Positions 12,038 to 42,163 of a stretch of 64,000 nucleotides of DNA are shown one piece after another; within the stretch, counting starts at the first letter, position 1; every line of letters starts with the position of its first letter. Location: assembly GCF_964204645.1 (NCBI RefSeq), contig NC_134026.1, forward strand, positions 7,068,001-7,132,000, written 5' to 3'. A model generated the notes under the pieces. That model saw nothing but the letters and a program-made list of their open reading frames with translations, made no database searches and was not told the origin of the DNA. This stretch comes from Tubulanus polymorphus (Eukaryota; Nemertea; Palaeonemertea; Tubulaniformes; Tubulanidae). Both the position numbers and the translations under genes were made by a program.

Positions 12038-14971
12038 ATAACGAACTCCTTAGATAATTTTATTCATTAGGACCCAGATCCACTGGTGTAAGTTAGAGTT
12101 AACTCTTGAGTTGAAATTAGTTCATTTTCAATGAGCGAAATCTTAACTTAGAACTGTAGTGGAACTGGTTACAGTGTTTTTGTGATAAACAAGAATTTGA
12201 CTATGATTTTGTTGATATTGATTCAGTTTGTTCAATTTAATGGAGACAAGATTTATATTTATGGATATTTTATGTATATAATTTGATGTCTAATGACAGA
12301 AAAAGTCGGCCTTATAAGTAGGAAGCAGGACCATTGACAAAACACTATCAGTCTGTGTTTTATGATAATATGAAATCCCTGCACACTAGAAATAAAAAAA
12401 AGTCCGAAATGTTTTCTTGAGCTTGTAATTCATTCGACGTTTCAACTTCATCCTAATAGTCATCTTTAGGAAAACTGAGGAATTCAGTATTCGTGAATAT
12501 GATTATTAGGATAGAGTCGAAACGTTGAATGAACTATTATAGCTCAAGGAAATATTTCGGACTCTTTTCATTTCAAGTGTGCAGGGATTTTACATTATGA
12601 TTATTGACAGTTAAAAACTTCTTCCTTATTAAATAAGCTAAAGATTCTGACAAGGATTTTAAACTAATGAATATTCAAATTCAATATGATCCGATTTGCT
12701 GTGAGAGGTCGGGGAGACCTCATCATTTTGTATAATTCATGTTTGGTTGATTGATTAGTTATGAACGGATCAAGGTTTTTTGGATCGAACATTTATCTTC
12801 AGTTCAAGGGCAACACAAGTTCATAACTAATTACTGATGAAGATATCGTTAATTAGAATGAAATATGATACAAACGAAAATTTTCTTTATTGATTTTTGT
12901 TGCTACTGCTGCTCAAAGATGGAATGATGAGCCTGGAATGATTGATAAATGTTTTTGCTGCCATGGATTCGGTTTCCCTTGTTCGCCCGGGCGTCATCAG
13001 CTGATAATGATATGGATGATTAGTTAAATAATTATTGTAATGATATCAGTTAAACTGACTCCAAAAATATCTTCACTTTGTACTAATTAGTCAATGATAC
13101 CTGATTACTGGACTGAGGTGCCTCGGTACATGAAGTGTCAAGTTAAACATTTAGCGGATTAGTTTTCTGTCAGTTGATTTGTATAATGAAATGTCTGATT
13201 AGTTTAGTGTAAAATAGTGTAAATTACTCATCAAAAAAAATAATCTATTTTTACACAATAAATGTGTCGAATCGTTTGTTTATTTATGACTCGTTAGTTA
13301 TTTCATATTTCCGTATAATGAGGATCTGTATTTTGTTTATACGATGAACCAGAGGTGATGTGGAGGATGTCACGCCAGTAGCTATAGGGCTTCAAACAAT
13401 AGACAATTTTTCCTCATAAGGCATCCAGACAGAATTAGAAATATAGGAAGATTAGCGTCTCTGATCCTAGTCCTTGGTCCAATTTCATTCAGGAATCGAA
13501 ACTGGCGATCAGTCAGGTGAAGCGACTGGTCTGTGGTGACTATTTACTAACAATACTCGCTATCATTCTCTGATTACTTCGTCGTAGCAGTTAGGCGCAT
13601 CTTTTTTAGAAACTGCAGCGTAAGAATTGGTAGTTACGTATGTCGCAGACGATAAATCAACACTAGAATATCAACATTATATATTAACGACATTTATTGC
13701 CAAATTTGCTTCCCAAAGAAAGGAGGGCGTTAAGGGGCGTCGGTGTAGTCGTACTCTGCGCACAACCCCTGCGACATCGGTTATTTCAAAAACCAATTCG
13801 ACCTTTACTAAAAGCGATGATTACGTACAAACAGGTTTCAAGAGGTTTGAAACATCGTTAGAATAATCCATAGAACTCAATTTTTCTTAACATTCTGATC
13901 AGAAATTCATTATTTACAATACCCGGTACGCATAATGAAAAGAACAATTACAAGGTTTCTCGGCTAAGGGTTTTATTTGACTTAATAATAATCCTCTTTC
14001 AAACTAATCTCGACCTTAAACCCACGACTTTGTGAAATTTTTGCAAATGGGTAATAATGGCCTGGCAGGTCACTAGCGGATTTCTATCGATAAGATGGAG
14101 AAACAATTTTTTCGCTCTAAAAAGCGCTCTATGGTTAGAACTTTGTGCGACAAAATATCTTCATTTCCTACGACAAAGAAACTACCAGATTATTCCTGGC
14201 TGTAAACCGTATGAAATCTGAGTATAATTCTACAGATCAGATGGTTACGCGATAGATCAAACGTAGATAGGTGAATATGAGCTCGTTATCACTGATAGTG
14301 AATGATACTTCAGGCGAATAATCTGCTGGGCATAAAAACGTCAGAATTATTGCCGACAACACCTCATAATGCTTATTAGCGCGATTACTTCTCATGTACG
14401 GTAGGTAGATTAGAAGAGAAAAAACCTCTGACTTATCTCTCTCCAGCCAGCTGCTTCGTTATGAAGCTTTTACAGCGATGAAAGAAATCGGCAGACATGA
14501 TACGTATACTCTACGTTCCGTAATGATAATTGGCGCGATTACTTAGAGATTAGAACTAGCGTCGTTCATTACACGACGCGTTACATCAATGAAGATCTGC
14601 TGCTGCTGCTGCTGAAGCCGTTTGAAGCAGCCAATCAACAACTCGGAACGGATAGGGACGAAAAAGGCAATCGCTATATCTAATTTCCACGTAAAAATCA
14701 TGATGACAGTAAATTTTTTTCTCGTTTGTCTATTGTGAGACTGGCGTCGGTGAGATGTGTTTGTAGGTACCTGCCAGCGACGAAAGATGTTATCATTCGT
14801 GTGAATTGCACCGCGCGTAGAAGACTCAGAAAGACCAGGCAGGGCAGACATCAAAAACATTATATTTCAAACTTTTCACGAGGTTCATCGAACAATTGAA
14901 AAGCTTCTCAATTCTTTCAGCTAGTTGTCTTACACCCTTCGAAACAAACTGTAAAACTGAAGACTACGTAA
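12038..14971. other. spacer between PLBD2 and the receptor guanylyl cyclase
   Basis: It includes probable PLBD2 3'UTR, a MITE copy (12370-12601), several short dispersed repeats and an AATAAA at 13257. Short open frames at 13627-13866 and 14543-14860 (the latter with a CAG/CTG run) show no recognisable domain or splice context. The cyclase promoter should lie near 14860-14970. Confidence 0.5.
12370..12601. mobile_element. fold-back MITE-like element, full-length copy
   Basis: The ends are complementary: aaatccctgcacacta at the left and agtgtgcagggattttac at the right. Inside are inverted arms containing aaagtccgaaatgtttt, ttcgacgtttcaac and cctaatagtcatctt, mirrored on the other side around a short centre. 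No coding capacity. Confidence 0.8.
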
Positions 14972-34405
<19,434 letters not shown>

Positions 34406-34557
34406 AAAAAAATTTATAGTGATTTCGTTGTAAAAACTATTATCTATTCACCTTGATAAATTAAATTTCCGAGAAAGTTAATTGTATTAAGTGAGTTTAT
34501 TCGAATTTATTTGTTGTTGATTCTAAACTGAATGTTTAGTCAATATGCATCAAGTAT

Positions 34558-34788
34558 TTAGAAATCGAATAAATCGGCAAATGCTGAGAATCCTTTCGAC
34601 ACAGCATCTAAGACGTCACCGCCGGCATCGTCCAAAGCGCTGATAATACTGCAAAGCGTTACCTGTCGCTTCAGCCTGATCTCGCGAATTTCTTCGAGAT
34701 CTCGTTTGGAGAGTACTGATTTCGCTGTTACTGCAGTCACCAGCAGTGTCGCCACCAGAAGCAGTAGGGTTTGCGCTTTACGGACCAT
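34558..34788 (-). CDS. small secreted Cys-peptide precursor, 76 aa (cluster member 1)
   Basis: Unrecognised family. Residues 1-22 are a clear signal peptide. An acidic/basic propeptide follows (SKRDLEEIREIRLKR) with the dibasic site KR at 40-41. The predicted mature part starts at Gln42, which could become pyroglutamate. It has one cysteine (Cys46 in TLCSI), is predicted helical and amphipathic, and ends FADLFDF. The coding region is intronless, but a strong acceptor (ttctttccag at about 34827) sits 38 bases before the ATG, implying a 5'UTR intron. AATAAA lies ~50 bases after the stop. The gene converges on the cyclase. It shares its plan and the motif RDLxxI with the gene at 40255-41028 and more loosely with 37330-37563. 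A secreted peptide role (hormone, defence or venom) is open. Confidence 0.75.
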   Translation of the reverse strand: MVRKAQTLLLLVATLLVTAVTAKSVLSKRDLEEIREIRLKRQVTLCSIISALDDAGGDVLDAVSKGFSAFADLFDF

Positions 34789-37329
34789 TATAGATTCTTT
34801 ACCATCAGATTACGTTTGTCTTCTTTCTGGAAAGAAGAGAGAAACTATTGAAAACCGGGGAGCGAACTGTTGCAGAGTCGTCTTTAATTGAAGACCAATC
34901 TACAGGACTGAATTTTGATGGGGGAGGTGGCTAATTGATAAATTTGGTGACAAAATTGAACAATGCGAGCACCAAAGCAAACGATGCTTTTAAAGAATCA
35001 TACGAATTATAGGGATCCACCACAGGTATAATTTTGGTTCTATGACTAATCGAAAATCATAAGACCGATATAAAGTAGTGGTCTTGAATCGTAAGATTTT
35101 TGTTGTCGGCTATAGAAACTAGAATGGTCTTAGGATGGTCTTGAATCGAGGCGCGTTGGAAGCAATTTTTGATTGCCGTGGCCAATTGCGGATTTTTGAC
35201 AGGTTCCACGGCGAATTTACTTCAAATTTCTTCAAAAAATGGTATTCAAAGAAAAAGTGTCATTCAGTAAATTATTTCTTTCACCGTGGCAGTCGCTGTA
35301 CCTCGGCTCCAACGCCACTGAAAACTGGCCCCTCAAAAAGTTATATCAAGACAGGAGCAATGTAAACAGATAGACCTACCTCGCTCACATATGACGCATG
35401 TAAAATACTTCAAATCCATTATAATTTCACACTCTATAGAAATCTATGTAGAAAATATGCAGTTTGAATTTTTTACTTGCAAAAAACCCACTAATTCCCC
35501 TCAGAACAGATTATAGCCGTAGCCGTTTATCTTTTTATGCGCATAATTTCAAAATGTTCAAAACAGCACCAACATTTTACACATGTATGTATTACATCAG
35601 ATTCGTTGCCTGGATGATTTCATTCGAATTGATAAAACAATGGCAGATAATAGATAAATGGTATGCCAGACATAGATAAATGGTATTCGAAGTGGCCCAT
35701 CCATAAGAAATACGTAGAAAACAGTAAGAATAACGATAAGAGTAGTACTATTCGTTATTTATTCTAAATCGAGTTAACACGGCTACTCTAAGAATATTCT
35801 CATCACGTCCAGTAAAACATTGTAAAACTTCCCGAAACGGGAATCGAATTGGAGTAATAAAGACGCAAGGACGTAGGCCTTAACGTACTATCGACGTGTC
35901 CGCGTCGGGTCAGTTAGCCTGTCAACCGTGGATCATTGAAAGACGACCATTAAATCATCATGTTGATAAACTGTTAACATGGACAAAATGAGTGAACAGC
36001 TATTTTTCATTAAGGATGGGCCTCGGTGTTGTCGTCGTGATCCACTTATCAAACCACTGCAGTCATAACCCGATTATACGTGTTCAGCAAAAAAATAAAA
36101 TCTGTCGCTTCAAAATATTCACATTCTAAATAGTCTCCCATCGTGTACAAATTTATTCAAATCGAATACTAAATCATTCACATAAATTATCATGCTAGGG
36201 AATTATTTTTGAATTTGTGAATTGTGTCTATGGATCTGATGTGACTGTGATTGGAATAAGCTGAAGTATTGTATGTGTCTACAGCAGCCTTTTGTTCAAA
36301 ATCGTAGAACATTCGCATTTAGAAAGTAAGTTCTTCTATTTTTTTCGGTGAGTAGGGAAGACACATAGAGTTTAATAGAGTCTTTCTTAACGCCGCCCCG
36401 GACAATCGCAGAGTGCTATTTTGGTTAGTTCTTCATTGTGGGTTTTTTCATCAACTCATCGATATTCTTGGTGGAACACTCTAGAGTCCGCTTGTGACGA
36501 TGATTTACAATAAAATACCACCATATACAAGGAAAATGAGACCGAAAATGTTTCCTTGGGCTGTGTCGTAGTTTATTGCAACCTTTCGACTCAAATACAA
36601 GGAATACAATATTCCTAAAGATGAACATTAGAATCAAGTACAAACGTTGAAGATAAACTACTAACTCATGGAATACAACATTCCTAAAGATAACTATTAG
36701 GTTTAAGTCGAAACATTGAAAAGAAACTACTAGCTCAAGGAAACATTCGGGACCCATTTTTCTTTTATACTACTGAATGGTATCATATATTAAAACAATA
36801 GTTTGTTTTGTATAGTCTTCGATGCTTCGTGGATTTTCATCAAAACCATTTGATTACTTGCTTACTTTATCTTGCTTACTATCTTCCCACTTCCAGCGAT
36901 CAGTAAATCAAAAATTGGTTACGATTTTTTATTAGTTATGGTTATTATTAGTTTTTGATGGTTTTTATGGATGAATGCCATGGTGACATTACATTGTGAC
37001 CATCGTATTTTTCTACTGATGTTTTCTCTGTCAAATTGTTAATTGCAATTGCAGTCTCTGAATAGCCGTGTTAACCGGGTTTAGAATAAAAAGTACTATA
37101 TAGTACTACTCGTCTCACTATTAAGCCTCTGAATTGAAACTGAGGAATTGATTCTGAATTGAAACTGAGGAATTGATCCACCGGTCGATCAACTAAACAA
37201 TCTTTGAGCAACTGGTCTCAGTATTCTGTGCTTATTATTGCTCTAGGAACTGTTTATACATGACACGAACAGAATACTTTAACTAACAATCATCTTAAAA
37301 TCTAATTTTCCTTTCAGGACAAATCTAAC
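34789..37329. other. divergent spacer between peptide genes 1 and 2
   Basis: Should contain both promoters and untranslated first exons. A block near 35030-35140 resembles the gacttaagaccag dispersed repeats, and a fold-back element lies at 36508-36782. Open frames at 35135-35365 and 35464-35679 lack signal peptides, domains or splice support. Confidence 0.45.
36508..36782. mobile_element. fold-back MITE-like element with an extra arm repeat
   Basis: Contains aaaatgtttccttggg, aacctttcgactcaaat, then three cctaaagat(g)aactattag-type blocks and ctagctcaaggaaac. One arm seems duplicated compared with other copies. Confidence 0.65.
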
Positions 37330-37563
37330 ATGTTACGGTTGACCTTTATCATGTGCCTGACTTTCATGGTCGCCTCGGCAAATAAGCATGACTCGTACGT
37401 TGATGAGAACGAGAGTTTGGAAGAAATTGAAGTTGTAGGACTTCAGCGACAGAGCAGGTCCTGCTTCTCGCTCGAGGTCGAATCTACGATGGAAATTCTG
37501 AAGAAAATCATCGGTATTCTCGAAGAGATCGTTGACGTGGCAGATCCTCTGAAAACCGCTTAG
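37330..37563 (+). CDS. small secreted Cys-peptide precursor, 77 aa (cluster member 2)
   Basis: Unrecognised family. Signal peptide 1-17 (ends VASA). An acidic propeptide (DENESLEEIEVVGLQ) is followed by RQSR at 40-43. The predicted mature part is about 34 residues with one cysteine (Cys45 in SCFSLEV) and an amphipathic helix (EILKKIIGILEEIVDV). The coding region is a single exon preceded by a textbook acceptor (cctttcag, 37316-37317) 12 bases upstream of the ATG. AATAAA follows about 80 bases after the stop. The signal sequence end and the Cys-Ser-(I/L) start of the mature part link it to 40255-41028 and 34558-34788. Identity between members is low, so homology rests on layout and short motifs. 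Confidence 0.72.
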   Translation: MLRLTFIMCLTFMVASANKHDSYVDENESLEEIEVVGLQRQSRSCFSLEVESTMEILKKIIGILEEIVDVADPLKTA

Positions 37564-38130
37564 CAAAATGTTTTATTCCTACTCACACTGATTTTATCAT
37601 CTATCGTTAGTTTTATTGTTTTTATTTCATTTGAATCGGGAAAAATAAATAGATTGCGGACTATGTTATATTTATCTAAATACGTTTCTTATCTTTATTC
37701 ATTTGGCGCTCAGGATTTCGCTCCACGTTTAAGTCGGTCGAATTTGAATCTAGAGTAAAAATCAGTTCATATTTCCAATATCTTTGAATCAAATTGTTAT
37801 TTGCATCCAGGATCCGCTTTCACAGTTATAAGTTAGAGTCGACTATGAATCGATAATTTCAATTTCAATGTGTCATTAATGAACTGTGGAACTGGACAAA
37901 TTTTGAGTTAAAGGAACCGATTTATGGGTTAGATTGACTCGGAATTAGAAAATTTCATTTTCAATAAGTCTAGGTAACTAAGAACTGTTGAGCTGTGTAC
38001 AGAATTTGATCTTGTTCCACGGGATCTCGATTACGTTTGACTTGATTTTTTTCATTTCAAATTAAACTCATAAGTCAAATCTTTATTCGCTACTTTGGAA
38101 TTGGAACAGCATTGCCAAACATCTTTCGAA

Positions 38131-38367
38131 TAATAAGATAAAATCCCACTATTTACAGATTAAAAGAATTTAAAAACCAGAATTTATTTATTCAATCAAA
38201 AATATATAAAAGACACGACGTTTCGATCTCACCCTAGAGATCATCGTCAGGTGTGCTGACGATGGTTGAGATCGAAACGTCGTGTCTTTTATATATTTTT
38301 GATTGAATGAATAAATTCTGGTTTTTGAATTCTTTTAATCTGTAAATAGTGGGATTTTATCTTATTA
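38131..38367. mobile_element. 237-bp near-perfect inverted repeat (second fold-back family)
   Basis: Arms of about 115 bp (taataagataaaatcccac mirrored by gggattttatcttatta) meet near 38250 around a short gtgtg loop, with cacgacgtttcgatctca inside. It contains the cgtttcga core shared with the other fold-back family but different ends. A 12-base direct repeat (atctttcgaata) flanks it at about 38121 and 38403. Confidence 0.85.
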
Positions 38368-39019
38368 TCCGTTCACCACGTTTGAGTGTGGTTATCGTTC
38401 TATCTTTCGAATAGTTCATCACAGTTGACAACGTTTATTAACATTTATGGGTTCGAACCCCACTGTTGGATGATATTTTCTTGATTCATTTCTCCGGTTG
38501 TCATAATCTTAAAGAATATGTTCTTTTTAATCACTGCGGATCATTACATTTCAATCATTACGGATATTTTGTTGCTCTCCTACAGCTGGTTCTATAGACC
38601 GGTATTAACTCCAACCTGTTGTACGAACTGGTCTAATGGGAAACATGATTTTACAAAATTTACCAGGTGGTCGTCGAGTAAGAGTACGAAAATGATATAT
38701 AAGTTATACGAAATAGGTTCATTTTCTGATAGTTAAATGCATAGACTAGTCGAATTATTTTTGTAGCCATTTGAAATTCAGCGAAAGAAACATTTCCAAT
38801 CAGAAATGAGAAGAAAATAACTAATGATGATAATTTCTATCGAAAATAACCTTCTTTTATGTCAATAAACGTTTGAAAAATATCTATTTCAATCTTTTCT
38901 AAGTTATATTTCGCGGTTGAACGCTTACATTGTACTCCCACTAGATCTTTCAGAGGGAATCGGTCTCATCGATAGAACAGCGCCAGCTATAAATACTGTA
39001 AAATGGTGGTGTAATACTC

Positions 39020-39115
39020 AGTGCTGGCGTGGCAAAGGGGTTACTTCGTTCACTATGAAAACTCTGACTGTCACTTAGATTGTTTCTAGCGGGTTCGAGT
39101 CCTGTTCGCGGGCCT
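39020..39115 (+). mobile_element. tRNA-like SINE head
   Basis: An A-box-like tggcaaagggg (about 39029) and a consensus B box ggttcgagtcc (39092-39102) at tRNA spacing. It does not fold into a complete tRNA with a matching acceptor stem, so a tRNA-derived SINE is the better reading. Confidence 0.4.
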
Positions 39116-40254
39116 CGGATCTTCTGTACCCCTTGCGCAATCCAGCATTTTTGTTCCATTTTGCTCGCACTCATATACGTCTAATATATACACAGAGCAT
39201 GCGCCAGTTGTTTTTTTAGATTTTATTTTTTATTTTTCATTTCTAAACATTATTCGAAGATTATTCAAATAAGTCTCTACTTAAAACGCGTTGCTCGGGT
39301 TAAGCATTATCCATGCAAAACCCTTAATGCAGCAAAATAGTAATAACATGCGTGTTTTATGTAAATCTATAACTAGAATACCAACCGCCTTATTCCTACA
39401 GTCGCATGGGCTCCAATAAGTTGGTTATGTTTCGTCTCTGGTGACAGTTAAAAATATGTAAGTTTCAGATCGATAATGATATTCGTATACCGGTGACCGT
39501 ATACCGTCATTTGTTTTCGTATACATCGCAACATCTGCATCTGTTATCTTTCATGAAATGACACTTGGTTTGAAACAAAAATGCAATTTACTCCTCGTGT
39601 TCGACATAAGTATGTTTTAAGTAGCAGTTAATAGCCACGGAGTTGGTCAAACAAGAGTAATGAACTGGCCTGATTTGGCTAGTCAATGATAAATAAATCG
39701 GATCGTATTTGTATATTCAATCTATCTCTTTGCGATGTTTTGGAAATAACGGAAATCAATTTTTTAAGTTTAACACTCGTTAGAATATTAGATGTAAAGT
39801 TATCATATCTTTGAAATATCTTTGAATAATAAGACAATTACGTAGATATGAAATAGAACATAGAGATATCGGGTAACAATGAGCAGTCATAAACTGTTTT
39901 AACTCATTAGAAAATTACGATTGATATTGTTTTCGACAAAAAGTTCGTTTAAATGGATGAGTTTTTTAGATTTGATTTGAAAGATTCAACCTGTAAGATT
40001 TTCAGATTTTTATGATTCTCCAATTTTCAGGCTTCAAAGTTCTAAGTTCTGTCGTATTGTATCTGTAAAAAAAAATCTACCTTAAATGATTATAGAATCT
40101 TCATCTATATATATTTTCTTTAATGTAGATTACTTTTGCGTCAGAACTAAGATTTGATATATTGCAACAAAAAATGAAACTTTAAAAAGCAATCACAGAG
40201 GTTTTAAAAGTTTCAGTGAAATAAATACATTTTGTAATTTCTTTCAGAAGCAAG

Positions 40255-41028
40255 ATGCGTTTGGTGATATTTCTATCAATCGCAACAATCGCGGTCGCCT
40301 CGGCGACGACGGAAAAGCACGGCGTCGTCAAGAATCGACGAGATCTCGCGGTAATCGACGAGAAGTTGCAAAACGAAAATCCGTTGAAAAGATCGAAACG
40401 TTCTCTTTGTTCGATCGAGGAGAATTTGACATCGGCTCTTCACCGATTGCGCGGTATTACTAAAATCATCAGGCTCAGAGAAAAACAGGTCTCCATATTC
40501 GGAACGACTGAATTAGCGGATGACCTGATCGATTTTGCGTTGGGAAAATCCGGAACCGAATTAGCAATCAAGGATGTTATCGGACCGTTGTACGTGACCT
40601 ATAAGATTGTGACCGGAGTTGAAAGTGAACCGTTGAAAGTGTTCGCAGTTCTTGATTTGATCAGAAGAGGTGGGCAAGTCGATTTGAAGGGAATTCTAGA
40701 AGATTTGGTCGCATTTGCTCTGAAAATCAAGCACATATCTTTTAACCCGCACAAAATCGAAGAGATGTTCAAAAAAGCTTTCAATGGACTCCGTGGCCAT
40801 CCCCACCGAGCCCACCATAGACTCCGCGGCCACCGACACCGACACCGACAGCGTCACCATCCCCATAGGCCCCATAGGCCCCACAGACCACATAGACCCC
40901 ACAAACCGCACATGCCCCGTAAACCACATAAACCACATAAACCCCACAAATTCCACCGATCACAAAGACAACGACATGGACATAAAGACAAGAAGACTAA
41001 TAATATTCCAGGGAATGTGATGCCATAG
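40255..41028 (+). CDS. secreted Cys-peptide precursor with His-rich tail, 257 aa (cluster member 3)
   Basis: Unrecognised family. Signal peptide 1-17 (ends VASA). The propeptide has NRRDLAVIDEK and ends in RSKR (46-49), a furin-type site. The next residues, SLCSIEENLTSAL, carry the only cysteine (Cys52) and begin a long helical region to ~180. A striking basic His/Pro/Arg tail (~184-238) follows, built from HPHRP, HRPHRP and HKPHKP repeats. Such tails can bind metal ions, but no function is shown here. The coding region is a single exon with an acceptor (ctttcag, 40246-40247) seven bases before the ATG, and AATAAA at about 41054. The RDLxxI propeptide motif and the Cys-Ser-Ile after the basic site link it to the other two cluster genes. 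Confidence 0.8.
   Translation: MRLVIFLSIATIAVASATTEKHGVVKNRRDLAVIDEKLQNENPLKRSKRSLCSIEENLTSALHRLRGITKIIRLREKQVSIFGTTELADDLIDFALGKSGTELAIKDVIGPLYVTYKIVTGVESEPLKVFAVLDLIRRGGQVDLKGILEDLVAFALKIKHISFNPHKIEEMFKKAFNGLRGHPHRAHHRLRGHRHRHRQRHHPHRPHRPHRPHRPHKPHMPRKPHKPHKPHKFHRSQRQRHGHKDKKTNNIPGNVMP
40838..40970 (+). repeat. 9-bp tandem repeat encoding His-Pro-Arg/Lys tail
   Basis: Imperfect 9-bp units such as ccccatagg, ccacataga and ccacataaa code for HPHRP, HRP and HKP triplets within the peptide gene. Frame is kept because unit length is a multiple of three. Confidence 0.85.
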
Positions 41029-42163
41029 TTAAATTGTCTGTGGGGTTATTGATTAATAAACGACTGCACTTGGGAAATACATGAATATCAGGTTACTACA
41101 CCTAGCGATAGATGATAAAACTAATGTATAATGAGCACTATTTCTCCTTGTTTTAAACTATTCATGTTAAATTATTATTATTCATTGTTAACGGTTTCAA
41201 ATTTCAATTCTCTGATGGGATAAAATGTAGAAAAAACAGAAAAATAAACGTTAGATGTTGAACAAAAATATTTTCGTTCGGTTTTGTGTAAGGTGTTTCT
41301 GTCCTTCCTCTTGTAACAATAATAACCGCTGGTTTTGATGGCGATAATTTGAATAAGGATTTCGAAAGAATCAGATGTATGTTCTCGCAGCGGGAATCGA
41401 ACCCGGGCCGCCGGGATGAAAGAAACCCAGAAATCCTAATGAGAAATCCCCTAGTAGACCATAATGAAGTCTCAATGAACCGCTGTATAATTTTGGACTG
41501 ATGATAAGTCACAGTCAAATTACCACCAAATTGACTATCATCGCATTCAACCATTACTTAAGATATGACCACCCATAGTTTAGACTGGTATTATTTCTAA
41601 CCCGGAGACTAATATTGGATACGAACTAAGTTAGCCCCCGGGTTAAAGATAATACATGTGGTTCACGATATCGATACCTTTACTCTATTTATCCGCTTGC
41701 ACTTGACGGTCAATATGACGCGTTGTGACTGCCGCTTTCGGTGATTAATGTTTCCAGCAATAGCGAAACCGATAGACTGGTTACCGGTCCCTTCAGGCAA
41801 GTCATGTTCATCGCGGGCACAGAGGATAAGATATGATGGAGAAACAATGAACCCATGTCCAACTTTTGTAGAGAAAATGTTACTAACTACCGATTGAAAT
41901 CGATTACAGACAAACGAACAACACCTCCTTATTAGTATTAACGACCATTTTATTGATTTATTTCGCAGCCTATGGTAACATTCTTCTTTACGTTATCGTT
42001 CAACAAGAAAGACAATGAATGAGAGGCGCAGTTCCGAATCTCTGCGAATTGACTGCTGCACAACAAATTATACACAACACATTATTTAATGACGTCTAAT
42101 CTAATCATGACATTCACATCGAAACTAGCATCAAGCATCCTTACAATAGTTATTTTAGATGAT
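41029..42163. other. convergent spacer
   Basis: A tRNA-like block on the minus strand (about 41375-41462, B box ggttcgattcc) suggests a SINE. A minus-strand open frame (41204-41554) covers it and is not considered a gene. tttatt at 41954 could serve as the minus-strand polyadenylation signal of the next gene. Confidence 0.4.

Larger units (their letters stand above)
37564..40254. other. spacer between peptide genes 2 and 3
   Basis: Holds short palindromic CCACAGTT-type repeats (37800-38100), a 237-bp fold-back (38131-38367), a tRNA-like SINE head (39020-39115) and AT-rich sequence. An open frame at 38518-38736 has no supporting signal. Confidence 0.45.
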
